From positions 2,791,501-2,855,500 of the forward strand of contig NC_081414.1 of assembly GCF_030272615.1 (NCBI RefSeq): a stretch of 64,000 nucleotides of DNA, written 5' to 3'. The stretch comes from Cryptomeria japonica. Its lineage: Eukaryota; Streptophyta; Pinopsida; Cupressales; Cupressaceae. Below are positions 23,010-34,029 of the stretch, one piece after another; the first letter of the stretch is position 1, and each line of letters begins with the position of its first letter. The translations under genes were made by a program, and so were the position numbers. The notes beneath the pieces were generated by a model. That model searched no databases. It worked only from the letters and a program-made list of their open reading frames with translations, and was not told the origin of the DNA.

Positions 23010-26000
23010 TCCCGCTTTGATAATTCCAATGAGTGGATTATTGACAGTGGTTGTTCTCACCATATGACTGGTGACCGGAGTAAGTTTATTTCTCTGGAAG
23101 AGTATGATGGTGGTGTGGTTCGTTTTGGTAATGATGCACCATGTATGTGTCAGACAAGAAGGCTCTTGTCTCCCGCTTTGATAATTCCAATGAGTGGATT
23201 ATTGACAGTGGTTGTTCTCACCATATGACTGGTGACCGGAGTAAGTTTATTTCTCTGGAAGAGTATGATGGTGGTGTGGTTCGTTTTGGTAATGATGCAC
23301 CATGTATGGTAAAAGGCAGAGGGTCCATATCTCTGAATGGAAGAAGCAGTGCTGACAATGTGTATTGGGTAGAAGGTCTAAGGCACAACCTTTTGAGTGT
23401 TGCTCAACTGAATAATAATGGACTCACTCTAGAATTCAAAAATAGAGTGTGCAAAATCAAAGGAAAGAGTGGTGAACTGATCGCTACCGGTATGGAGACC
23501 AAAGGTAACCTATTTCAGCTAAATGTTAATGTCAGTATATGTCTTATGGCTAAGTTTGAAGATAGTTGGATATGGCATAGGAGACTCTGCCATGTAAAAT
23601 TTGACAATATTGTGAAGGCCAGTAAGATCAAGGCAAATAGAGGATTGTCGGTGCTGAGCAAACCGGAAAATCCTTTGTGCAGAGAGTGTCAACTGGGGCA
23701 AATGTCTTCCTCAACTTTCAAAGGTAAATCTTTCACTGCAGACAATTTACTTGATCTTGTGCATACTGATTTGTGTGGTCCTATGAAAACTAAGAGTGTG
23801 CAGGGAGATAGATATTTTATGATTCTTACAGATGATTGCTCAAGAATGATGTGGGTCACATTCTTGAAGGACAAGTCTAAAGCCTTTGGAAAGTTCAAAG
23901 CTTTCAGAGCACTAGTAGAAAAGGAAAGCGGTAGAAGAATCAAATGCCTTAGAACTGATCAAGGAGGGTAATTCACTTCCGGTGAATTCAACAAATATTG
24001 TGGAGAGAACGACATCAAGAGGCAACTGTCTGCCCCCCAGACTCCACAGTAGAATGGCTTAGCAGAAAGAAACAACCGGATTGTGGTTGAAGTGGCTAGA
24101 ACTATGTTGATCCAAGGAAAGGTTGCTCACACCTTTTGGAGAAAAGCAGTGAGCACTGCAGTCTACACAATGAACCGGGTACTCATCAAAAAAAGAAAGG
24201 ATAAGACTCCGTATGAGTACTGGACCAGTAAGACACCAGTGGTAAGCTACTTTAGAGTATTTGGTAGCAAATGTTATATCAAGAGAAGTGAACATCAGAG
24301 CAAGTTCAATGCAAAATGTGATGAGAGAATATTCCTAGGATATTCCACCAAGAGTAAAGCTCTCAAATGTTTCAATAATAGAACTCAGAGAATCATTGAA
24401 AGAATCAATGTTAGGATTGATGAAAACTCTGAGAAACCTCAGGAAACCGGCAGTGAGCATGTAGGAGATGAACCGATAGTAACCTTCTAGGAACCGGTTG
24501 CAAATCAGCCCAGTACCAGTAATTGTGCTCCTACACCGATGGATGTTGAAGCTGATGAAGATGAGGATGAAGAAGGAAAGCAAGAGGAATCTATTAAGAA
24601 TATACCTAGGTATGTAAAACTCAATCATGATCCTAAGCAGATCATAGGAGACAAAGATGGAGGAATTCTTACAAGAAGAAAGGTTAGAGAAAACTCATGT
24701 ATGATCTCTGAATTTGAGCTTAAATCATTCAAAGAGGCACATAAAGATGAAGACTGGATCAAGGCAATGGAAGAGGAACTTGATCAAATAGAGAAGAATG
24801 GTACATGGTCTTTGGTACCCATACCGGAGCATAAAAATGTCATTGGAACCAAATGGGTCTTCAGAAATAAACTGAATGAGGATGGCACAGTGGTAAGGAA
24901 CAAAACCAAACTAGTATGTAAAGGATATGCCCAAGAAGAAGGAGAAGACTATGGAGAAACCTTTGCTCCAGTAGCAAGATTGGAAGGAGTTCGTATGCTT
25001 CTTGCATATGCAGCTTTCAAAGGATTCAAGGTATATCAAATGGATGTAAATATGCATTTCTAAATGGAATACTTGTAGAGGAGGTGTATATAGAGCAACC
25101 AGATGGGTTTGGCCTATTAGAAGACAGTGACATGGTGTGTAGGCTACATAAAGCATTGTATGGACTGAAGCAGGCACCTAAAGCATGGTATGAACACTTA
25201 CACTCCCATCTTGTGAAGATTGGATTTGAAAGAACAAGTGAAGATAGCAATATCTACTTGAAATCAGAAGGAGATCAGATTCTGATCTGTGAAGTATTTG
25301 TTGATGACATAATCTTTGGTGGAGATGACAAGATGAGTCATGACTTTGCAGATGAGATGAAGAAGGAATTTGAGATGTCACTCATAGGGGAGATTAAGTT
25401 CTTCATTGAACTGCAGATTCAACAAATGAAAGATGGAATCTTTATTACTCAGTCCAAGTATGTCAAAGAGGTGCTAAAGACCTTTGGCATGGAAGACAAC
25501 AAACCGGTTGGTACACCAATGGTGACCGGTTGTAAACTATCAAAAGAGGATGACTCAGCATTGGTAAATGAGAAGGAACACCAATCAATGATTGGTAAGT
25601 TGCATTATGTAGTGCATAGCAAACCGAACATTGCACATGCAGTGGGTATTACCGCTCGGTTTCAGAAAAGCCCAAGAGAATCCCACTTGGTAGCAGTCAA
25701 GTGGATTCTTAGATATCTGAAGGGAACTATTGACTATGGATTTTGGTATCCATACAATGATGATTTCAACCTGAAAGTGTTCACAAATGCCGATTGGGCT
25801 GGTAATGTGGATGACCGGAAGAGCACAACTGGTGGTGCATTCTTTCTCGGTGGTAGACTGGTCTCATGGATGAGTTAAAAGCAGAGTTGTATCTCTTAGT
25901 CTATAGCAGAAGCGGAGTATGTTGCAGCTTTTATGAACTGCACCCAGACTATTTGGATGAAGCATGTATTGAATCGCTTCAAAGTTCCTGTATCTAAACA

Positions 26001-26250
26001 GGTAAGTATATTTTGTGACAATACAAGTGCAATTAACATTTCCAAGAATCCAGTTTTACATGCTAGAACCAAGCACTTTGAACTCAAGTATCATTTCTTG
26101 AGGGAAAAGGTTCAAAACAAAGAGGTGATATTGGAACATGTTTCCAGTAAGGAGCAGTTAGCAGATATATTCACCAAGCCTCTACCGAAGGCTACTTTTA
26201 CCTATTTGAGAGGTGAATTAGGAATGCCGCCCCTTCAAGAGGTAATCTAA
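23010..26250 (+). pseudogene. Copia pol region: protease, integrase, RT, RNase H
   Basis: Domains follow copia order. Protease has WIIDSGCSHHMTGD. The integrase zinc part has WHRRLCHV and its core has DLVHTDLCGPM. Reverse transcriptase begins near DEDWIKAMEEELDQIEKNGT, continues through GTKWVFRNKLNEDG and LYGLKQAPKAWYE, and carries the catalytic FVDDIIFGG. RNase H has VFTNADWAGN, DNTSAINISKNPV, RTKHFELKYHFLRE and EQLADIFTKPLPK. Together these would cut the polyprotein, copy the RNA and insert the DNA. The region is broken by several changes and is a fossil. Placement of protease and integrase before reverse transcriptase identifies Ty1/copia. Confidence 0.92.
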
Positions 26251-26481
26251 AGGTTTGTGCTCCACATCAGTCAGATCTTACTTTGCTATATCTTTTCAGG
26301 ATTGATGTGTTGAAGGATGCTACTCCTCAGGGGGAGCAGCATAGTGGAACAGGGAAGCTTGTGCCTCCACTTTGGCATTGTTGTCAAAGGGGGAGAAGAT
26401 GTCAAGTGGAAAAGATATCTGCAGTATTAAGGAGAAGATGTGATGCAAAAAGAGAGATATCTTTGTATATTGCCACCAATG

Positions 26482-26495
26482 CCAAAGGGGGAGAT
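26482..26495 (+). other. Polypurine tract
   Basis: CCAAAGGGGGAGAT lies directly before the 3' LTR. A similar CAAAGGGGGAGAAG lies about 100 bases upstream. Confidence 0.85.
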
Positions 26496-27979
26496 TGTTG
26501 GCATATGTGCAGAATATGTTGACATGATTATATTGTGTTGTCATTGATGTTAATATGTTGAAAGAATGAACCGGTAATATGCTCAAGAGAGAACCGGTAA
26601 TATGCTGAAAGTGAACCGGTAATATGCTGAAGAGTGAACCGGTAATATGATGAAGAGTGAACAGGTTTATTGAAGTTAAGCAACTGGCAAAGTGAACCGG
26701 TATATGTGCTAAAGGTGAAGCGGTTTAATATGGTATGACTACCGGTTGGTAGTCTCAACTTCAAGGTTTCCGGTTTAAGTGTTTTGGGCCTGTGTGATTC
26801 AACCGATGGCATTGTGTGATGAGTTAGCAGTATAATGGAGATCAGATCGTGTTGCCATGTCAGCCTCGTGTGCGTGAAGGATTTTGCATGAAGGGGAGTG
26901 ATCCTATCTACCTAGGGAATGTGCAAAGTCCCTGCAAACGGTGGAGACCGCGTGATGGGTTATCACCTCCAGGAAGCAGTGAAGAACGAACGATGGAGAA
27001 TGTCTTGAGATCTGTTCAAGACCATTGTATTCAAATGCAAAGTGTTCAATGGTCAGGATTGAACCAACTGAATTGCTTAACCTAAATGTTTAGGGTTTAG
27101 GGTTGATGTTACCGACCTATCTATTTCCTATAAGGTCGATGTTGTGTTTCATGTTGAAGTTGTTGGCAAATGTTGTGTATCTAAAGTGCAAAGATACGTG
27201 ATTCTTGCCAGACCAAATAAGAGGGTTGATACCTGCAGAATGTGTATGCAGAAGAAAAGAACTAAAGCGGGTCTGCATTGGCATTGAGTGTTATTACCAG
27301 ATCATTGTAATACCTGTTGATCTCTAATCACTTCAACAGTTGGAAAATCCCTTAACAGGGTAGCTTTAACCAGCTTGTTGTAAATCCTTTAACAGCGTGA
27401 CCCAAAGCCATTGAATTCATAAAATCCTCTAACAAGGTAACCCCTAACAGGGTTTAACCCTTAATCGGGTATTCTAGCCATCCCTTAATCGGGTGATCCC
27501 TAACAGGATCGGTTCCTAACAAAACCTGTTGTAACAGCCTTTAACCGGACTAGGCTTCTAATAGAGCGGACTTCTACTGTGGTTTTTCCCAGTTGGGTTT
27601 CCACTTGAAAAATATGTGTCATATGTGATGTCTTTTTCATGTGATGCTTTGATGATTTCTTTTAAGAGGTGAATCATGTTGATCTAGCAAGTTATTATGT
27701 TTCTGATGATAGATTACCTATTTATGCACAAGGATAATGTGGAAATGAGGGTGTAGGTTGTGTGGTAAGATAAGTGTTTTCCGATTTATATCTTTCACAG
27801 TCTCATTGACCTTAACCGGTAGTAATTTGGTTTATGACCAGTGTTAGTGATTGCCAGTCAAGTTCACTGTTTGCAGACAAACCGGTTTAGGAGAAGTTTT
27901 TGTACCTGTACTGATTCACCCCCCCCCCACCCCCCTCTCAGTACCGGTTTGGTACTCACTGTTCACCATTGTGTTATCA
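26496..27979 (+). mobile_element. 3' LTR of the copia element
   Basis: A 1484-base copy of the 5' LTR with the same start, both repeat arrays, the poly-C run and the same GTGTTATCA end. It is about 55 bases shorter in total. Confidence 0.9.
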
Positions 27980-27984
27980 TAGAC
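27980..27984. repeat. Target site duplication TAGAC (right)
   Basis: Matches the copy at 20386-20390 exactly and shows that 20390 and 27985 were adjacent before insertion. Confidence 0.9.
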
Positions 27985-28246
27985 ACCTAAGACACCACCA
28001 AGCATAGATACAAAACTGCAAAACCAAAGGATATAATGTGGTAGGGTGTGGAGCCAAATACATCAATTTTAGACTGATATTTTGCCATCTGATGAATCTC
28101 CAAATGGCTTTAACATCACTGACCAATCATCTCTCAAATATCCCAACATACATCATCTAATCTACCGATGTTCTATTTAACCAACCTAGTGACAACGCAT
28201 TGCCATACATTAGCTTTGATATCAATGACAACACATATTGCCAACA
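27985..28246 (-). mobile_element. Minus-strand copia LTR, second part
   Basis: This is the beginning, in minus orientation, of the LTR split by the nested element. It starts TGTTGGCAATATG at 28246 and is preceded on the minus strand by the tract AAAGGGGGAGAT at 28247-28258. Similarity of its start to the nested element's LTR marks them as sister families. Confidence 0.75.
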
Positions 28247-30735
28247 ATCTCCCCCTTTGTCATTGATGGCAACATTGTATGCATATCTACAAAAATCCCT
28301 CTTTGACAAACATCTAGTCTCTTTTTGCCTTATCTAGTATCTTTCCCCCTTACTTGATATCTCTCCCCCTTTGACATCAAGGATAAAGAGAATAATATTT
28401 ACACCAATCATAAACAAAACTGTACATACTCCCTCTAACAATATGCATTCATTTCAAGATTCTCCCCCTAACTGTGTTATTCCTCCATTATCTAAAAACT
28501 TCCAAAAATGTACTGCAACACTCATACAAATCTTTGCATATACACAAGATAACACAATTGTCTTACTAGCAAGTAAATACAACTCACTTGGATGGACATA
28601 AAATGCTCTTGTAAATGACTTTGAGTTGTGACACTGTTGATTTCCACTCTTCTTTTGTCAAGGCAAGAATATAATTCTAACATTCAATCTCAATAGAAGA
28701 TTCTCTACTTCATCCAGGGAACCTTAGATCAACAATGTTTCTAAGTTGGTTGTACCGCTTCTTTATTTGTTCTTTTAGGTTCACACGCAATGATAGTTGC
28801 AAGAAAGATTTTCAATTTGCACTTTGGTTACTTTGTTCTTATCATTCTTCATATCATATGCACCAGCTGACTACACAATCTGGGACTCAAGAGAGTCTAT
28901 CTGATCATTTATGCTCTTTGTAAAAATTGACCACTTGTGACAAAACTGATATAGTGAAATGGCTCCATCTATACACTCCTTAAAATCATTCAAGTTGTCC
29001 TACAACTTATCGTTTGCAACTATACATCTGTCAGAGACATCATCTAATCTCTTGTCATTCACATTTTTCTCAATATCCCTCTATTTTCTTTCCTACAAAA
29101 TAGATACATAATCCTTGAATGAATTAGTAAGAAACTACAACTATTGTACGCTTGGCAATGTTGCATCAATGGTTACCTCTGAAAGGCCTTCTTGCAAGAT
29201 CTTTACTACCTCATCAACCAACTCTCTTTTTTGCATATGAGTTTGCAGTATCTCCTTCTGTGCAAAGTGGTGAAGAACGTCACCAAGATGTAGCTTATGT
29301 ATCGGAGAAATGTTTGCCAGATCCACTTGAACTTGCTGAAATGGAACTTGACGTACTTGTGGGATGACTACCAATTGAAATTGTGATTGTAAGCTCAATA
29401 GGTCCTTAAATAAATCACCATAGGGGGATGAGGATCCCTAACCAATCTTAGAACTACTTTCCACCTATTATTCATCTTTCTCCTTTTCTGCATTTGTGTC
29501 AGGTTACTTTTCCAAAGTCTTCTCCACTTACTCATTAATATTTGCAGTGCTCACCAAGGAACTAATTTATCTTTGTTTTATTCAGTGTTCTCTAGAACAC
29601 ACTCTTCTTTCTTCACTTTTATATCTTGCTTCTCATTTTTCAGAGGGGGATTATTATCTATTTCTTATTGTTCTTTGGGAGAGATGTATCTTGTAAATCT
29701 TCTTCAACACCAACATATTACATTTTTCGATCTTCTCCTTCGTTCTTTGGAGCAACAATTTCCTCACCAATCAAAATGTCACCCAAGATGTCTTCTATCT
29801 TCTCCTCAATTTGCTTAATCAACCTCTTGATTTCTTCTCTATCATTTCCCATAACAATGTTGATTCTTTCCTTGGTCCTCAATCCAATAACTAGCACCTA
29901 TGACACTTTTACTCTTCTCATGTGCAAAGATCCACTGGCCTTCTCTAAGGCTTGTTGTCTTATCTTCGCCTCTTCCAAGACTGCTTCATGTCTCTCCATA
30001 CTCAAAGCATTGGCAGGGCTTTTAGGTAGCTCATCAAGGATCTCATTGAGACCCATATTGGAAGTCCTCATGTATAAAAAAATATCTTTATCAATTATTT
30101 TCTTGCCACCGTCAAGCACTTTATCATACGATTTTGTTGTTTTCTTCAAAGCACCATGTTGTACAATTGCACTCACAACAACAACAAGATCCAAAGGCCC
30201 ATGTTTGGTCTCTTGTAGTGTAGCCTTTTTAGACTCCTCCTTTCCTTCACTTATATCTTTTGTACTTGCTTCTTCATTTGTCTCCCTTGATCTTTTCACC
30301 CTTTTTCTAAAAATAAATTTTTCATTTTGCTCTTCTTCTTCCTCATCATCATCATTAACAAGCTTCATTTTCTCTCTTTTTGTTTTCTCCTTTTGCCTAG
30401 GAGCTCTTTTCTCAACTAATTTTGCTTTAACGGGAGTTTTGGATGAATTGTTTGTTGCGTCGGAAGGTGGTGATATCTTCAAAGCAATGATAGAAGTAGC
30501 AACTGCAGACCTGCTAAGTTTTCTTGTAGCATGTCCTGAAATTCCTTCTATAGAGGGAACACTCTATGTAACCTTTCCAAAGGCTTCTGATACTCTTGGA
30601 AGATCATTTTTCATATACAATGCATACATTTGTTTTGCATGCCCTACTTCTGAAAAAAAGGTGGATAACCCTTCTGGGAATGATAATTCCTCATTTGAAC
30701 AAATGGTTAAAAAAATGTCCCAATTCTGCCAATAG
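28247..30735 (-). pseudogene. 3' internal region with unidentified extra ORF (env-like position)
   Basis: Minus-strand sequence next to the polypurine tract has CAAAGGGGGAGA motifs repeated upstream, as in the nested element. A 194-codon frame at 29898-30482 has a basic Lys/Arg-rich stretch, a run of Asp/Glu, and a helical Ala/Glu-rich end (EEAKIRQQALEKASGSLHMR). Another frame at 29141-29398 has a leucine-rich helical stretch. SIRE-type copia elements carry an extra, env-like ORF in this place. No signal peptide or membrane segment is evident, so a real envelope function is not supported. It is broken. Confidence 0.55.
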
Positions 30736-31469
30736 TTTTGGTCCTCAATTTGACCTAACTAATCTTGATGTTATGAACAAAAGTGTAGATACAAATATAA
30801 ACTCTAATATTGAAGGAAATAATTTGGACATCTCACCTCAAAACACAAGGCCTTCTGAGTATGATATCCACAATATTTCTCTTGCAAACCACTTATTTGA
30901 AGGATATATTGAAGTTGTTAAAGTTGTGAAAAGCCAAGAACCCAAATTAGGTGTCTCCAATCCATTGGTTAACCCTAGACCTATAGACAAAGAGAATTTA
31001 TTGGGAAAGAATAAACCCCTTCCAAAAAAATGCTCAATAACTGGCCTTGGAGACCATTATGTCTTAGGCTAAGGAAGCGAACTTTAAGAAAGATACTTGG
31101 GGTCAAGATGAAATGATGCTAAGCACTAATAATTCAAAGGCCTTGGGGCTTCTCCCCAACCATGCAACTGAGGTCCCAATTCTTAACTACTTCAATCCCA
31201 TGTATTCAACCTCTGAAATTGAAATTGCCAAAATTACATTGGGGGGAACAAAGTAGTTGAAACTCACAAGAAGAGGAAATAGATTGAGAGGACTAAAAGT
31301 ATTGAATCCCTAAAGTGAGGTGGGAGGAATCGAAAATGATAAGCAGCTAAAGGTAACTCCAAAAATGACAAGGTTCCACAATGTTTTGAGTGTACAAAAA
31401 CCAGAAGTCCCTTCCCCAACCCCCTGCCTCTTAATGAGATTGAATATTAGCAATACAAAAAATATATTC

Positions 31470-31800
31470 TTAGTGCTTTTTATAAAGATCGACCTAAACC
31501 GGATATTCTTTGCCTACAAGAAATCAAAGTGGTAGGGTTTGAAAAAGACTATGACCTTAAATTTATATGGAATTCCACTAAGGCCTTTTCCTCCATGCAT
31601 GAAAAGGGGAAAGGAGGATATGTTATTCTTATAAAAAAATAAGTAGGCTAAATTGGTGGTTGATTGTGGCTTATCCCCTTGTAACAGGATTGTCTGGGTC
31701 GAGCTTGATATTGAATCTGAAATTTTGGGTGTCTACTCCATATATGCCCAAATGATTACAATAAGAGATCTCAATTATGGGCTTGGATGACTTCAAATCC
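31470..31800 (+). pseudogene. LINE endonuclease fragment
   Basis: Encodes KPDILCLQEIKV near 31494, the LQE(T/I)K catalytic motif of the L1 apurinic-type endonuclease that nicks target DNA, followed by GGYVILI-like and WVELDIE-like stretches. Several stops interrupt the frame, for example after GYVILIKK. Similarity fades where the SINE sits at about 31860. Confidence 0.7.
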
Positions 31801-31858
31801 CCCTAAACTTAACTAGCTTATTGCTGGTGATTTTAATTAGATTGAACATAAAGAGGTT

Positions 31859-31876
31859 AAAATTGGAGGTAGAAAG
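31859..31876. repeat. SINE target duplication (left)
   Basis: AAAATTGGAGGTAGAAAG; the partner at 32006-32023 differs by one base (GGC for GGT). Confidence 0.75.
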
Positions 31877-32005
31877 TACAGCCTGAGTTGGCCTAGTGGT
31901 GGATAACTTGTACTCTTGAAAGAGAGATCATAAGTTCAAATCTTGAAGGGGGTAGGGTATGTACATCTTATCGGCTTCGGCCCATTACCGATCAAAAATA
32001 AATAA
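31877..32005 (+). mobile_element. tRNA-derived SINE
   Basis: About 129 bases lie between 18-bp direct repeats. TGGCCTAGTGG at 31889-31899 matches the tRNA box A core (TRGCNNAGTGG). GTTCAAATC at 31934-31942 matches box B (GTTCRANNC) at a normal distance. The tail contains CGGCTTCGGCCC and ends in an A-rich AAAATAAATAA. The box pair resembles Au-type plant SINEs. Copying would rely on LINE enzymes; it sits inside a LINE. Confidence 0.8.
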
Positions 32006-32023
32006 AAAATTGGAGGCAGAAAG
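32006..32023. repeat. SINE target duplication (right)
   Basis: AAAATTGGAGGCAGAAAG, paired with 31859-31876. Confidence 0.75.
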
Positions 32024-32801
32024 GTTCTCTGAAGAGGCAATGTATTGTATTTTTGGTCTAGAATGAAGAGATCCGTATTTTTTATAGACCCCTTGGAGAA
32101 TATGAAACCTCGGTTTAAAGACACGATTCAAATGGAGTAACAATCAATCACAAAGCGAAAGGATATACTCTAGGTTTGATAGGTTTTATGCTCATAAAAG
32201 TGTTTCTAGCTTCAAACTTGATGAAAAGGAGAGGGTTGTCTCTCTATTCCCTACCACAATGTTTGACCACTCTCTGATTGAGACTTGTGTGGAATTTGTT
32301 GGCCTTATCCCACTGTATAGGAGACCTTCCTCCTCTTGCTATAAGCTAAATACTTCTCTCCGTAATGACACTAATCGTATGACAGATTTTAGGGTTGCTA
32401 CTGTGATTTCCAAAAGTCTTAACAAGGGATTTTCACTGCAAAACTGGGATAGTCTTGTCTCTCTTTGGAGGGACCTGTTCAATATTGTTAGTAAAAAGAA
32501 GGCTATAGACAGGAGAAATATTGAATTTTTCCTTCAAAACAAACTGATTGGTCTGGAGGGAGAGATTCAAAGGAACTGTGGGGACTTGTCTATGGAAAGA
32601 AAAGTTGCTAGAGCCAAATCCTTGCTTAGAAAGATCCAAAACTATCAACATTAGGGTGCTAGGATTAAAGCCAAAATGGCATGGCTTCATAAAGGAGACA
32701 AAGTCCCCAAATACTTCTTTAACATCATAAAGCAAAAGTAGAATCAAGAGAGGATAGGTCCCATCAATGTTGATGGTATCACATTTGGTGACAGTGAATA
32801 C

Positions 32802-33864
32802 ATGAAAAATATTTTTTATTCCTTCTTCAAGAATCTATTTTCATTTGAAGAAAACTCTAATTATGCTAATGCCAGGGAATTTTGCATGAAAACTATCCCA
32901 ATCAAGGTTAGTAAAGAGGATGTTGATTCTCTAGATGAAAACATCTTAGTGGTCGAACTTGTTTCAACTATAAAATCCTTTAGCAATGGCAAAGCTCTTG
33001 GAGTTGATGATTTACTCATTGAGTTCTATAAGGCTAACTCAGATAGGATTGTAGAAGAGCTCTTAGAGGTGTATAATGAAGCTTTCAACACTTGTACCTT
33101 AAGAGAGAATATCAATAGAGGAATCATCAAACTCATCCCCAAGGGGGGAGACAAAAGCTTAATAAAAAATTCGAGGCCAATTACTTTCTTGAATGTGTCA
33201 TATAAGATCTTGACAAAAATTCTCGATATCAAGTTAGGCTTTTTGTTAAAGAAAGTTGTTTCAATGACACAAACAGACTTCATCAAGGGGAGATATATTT
33301 TGGAAAGCCTAAGAACTAGCTAGGAGAGGATGTATTGGACTAGACACGACAATCAATATGTTGCTACGATCATTCTAGACTTTGAAAAAACCTATGATAG
33401 AATTGAGTGGCCTTTTATGATGAGCATAATGAAAGCTCTAGGCTTTCCCCCAAGGTTTTGTAGATGGATTACTATCCAATTTGAAGATTCTTCCACTCAA
33501 ATTGACAAATGGTGATCTCACTGCCCCTATTCTACTTGAAAGGCCTATAAGACAAGGATGTCCTATTGCCTTGACCTTATTTGTGATTTTTGTAGATGCC
33601 CTACATTATGTTTTGAGAACATCATTGATCAATCTACCTATTGCTAGTACAAGCCTCCCTGATTGTAATGAACAACTTCTAAATGCCCCTTTTGGTAATG
33701 ACACTGCTTTATTTGTTAAAATGAATAAGGATAACTTTGAAAATGTTTTGCATAGACTGGAGATCTTTTGTATGGCCTCAGGTGCTAAAATATCTAGCAC
33801 CAAATCTTCTATTCTTAGTTGGGATCCACTTCCACCTAACTGGCTAAAAGATCAGAAATGGTAG
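32802..33864 (+). pseudogene. LINE reverse transcriptase fragment
   Basis: The plus strand encodes GVDDLLIEFYKA, INRGIIKLIPKGGDKSLIKN followed by SRPITFLNVSYKILTKIL, then ILDFEKTYDRIEWPFM and RQGCPIALTLFVIFVDAL. These are the ordered motifs of L1-type reverse transcriptase, which primes on nicked target DNA. The catalytic box, normally (Y/F)ADD, reads FGND at 33691-33702, so activity is lost at a key residue. Stops and frame changes fall near 33323, 33515 and 33864. Sequence continues to about 34029, where a hAT relic cuts it, and resumes at about 35599. Confidence 0.85.
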
Positions 33865-34029
33865 TGGTTGGGACCTAATAAGGTTGTTTGATACCTTTGC
33901 ATCCCTTTTTCTCTCTCCCCTAATCTAAAAGATATGTGGGAATGAGTGTATCTAAAAGTTGAAAAGAAGCACCAAAAGTGGCAAACCCACCTTTCATTGG
34001 CCAACAAAATTCAATTTGTCTAGAACATA

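Larger units (their letters stand above)
20391..27979 (+). mobile_element. Nearly complete Ty1/copia element (7.6 kb)
   Basis: Two LTRs (1539 and 1484 bases), a primer site at 21932-21943, a gag-pol region in the usual copia order (gag, protease, integrase, reverse transcriptase, RNase H), a polypurine tract at 26482-26495, and TAGAC directly outside both ends. All structural parts are present, but the coding region is broken in about five places. By eye the first 480 bases of the LTRs differ by roughly 5 percent, which would mean tens of millions of years at slow gymnosperm rates; that age is a rough inference. The integrase and RNase H style suggests the SIRE or Tork branch, which I did not resolve. 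Confidence 0.92.

Noticed and set aside
29626-30735. 369-codon plus-strand ORF with a Ser/Leu/Phe-rich product
   Set aside because: It is antisense to the better supported minus-strand copia 3' ORF; its Ser/Phe/Leu bias comes from reading Glu/Lys-rich coding DNA backwards.
31877-31960. Possible tRNA gene
   Set aside because: Box A and box B are present, but the acceptor stem does not close and the unit has SINE tail and target duplications.
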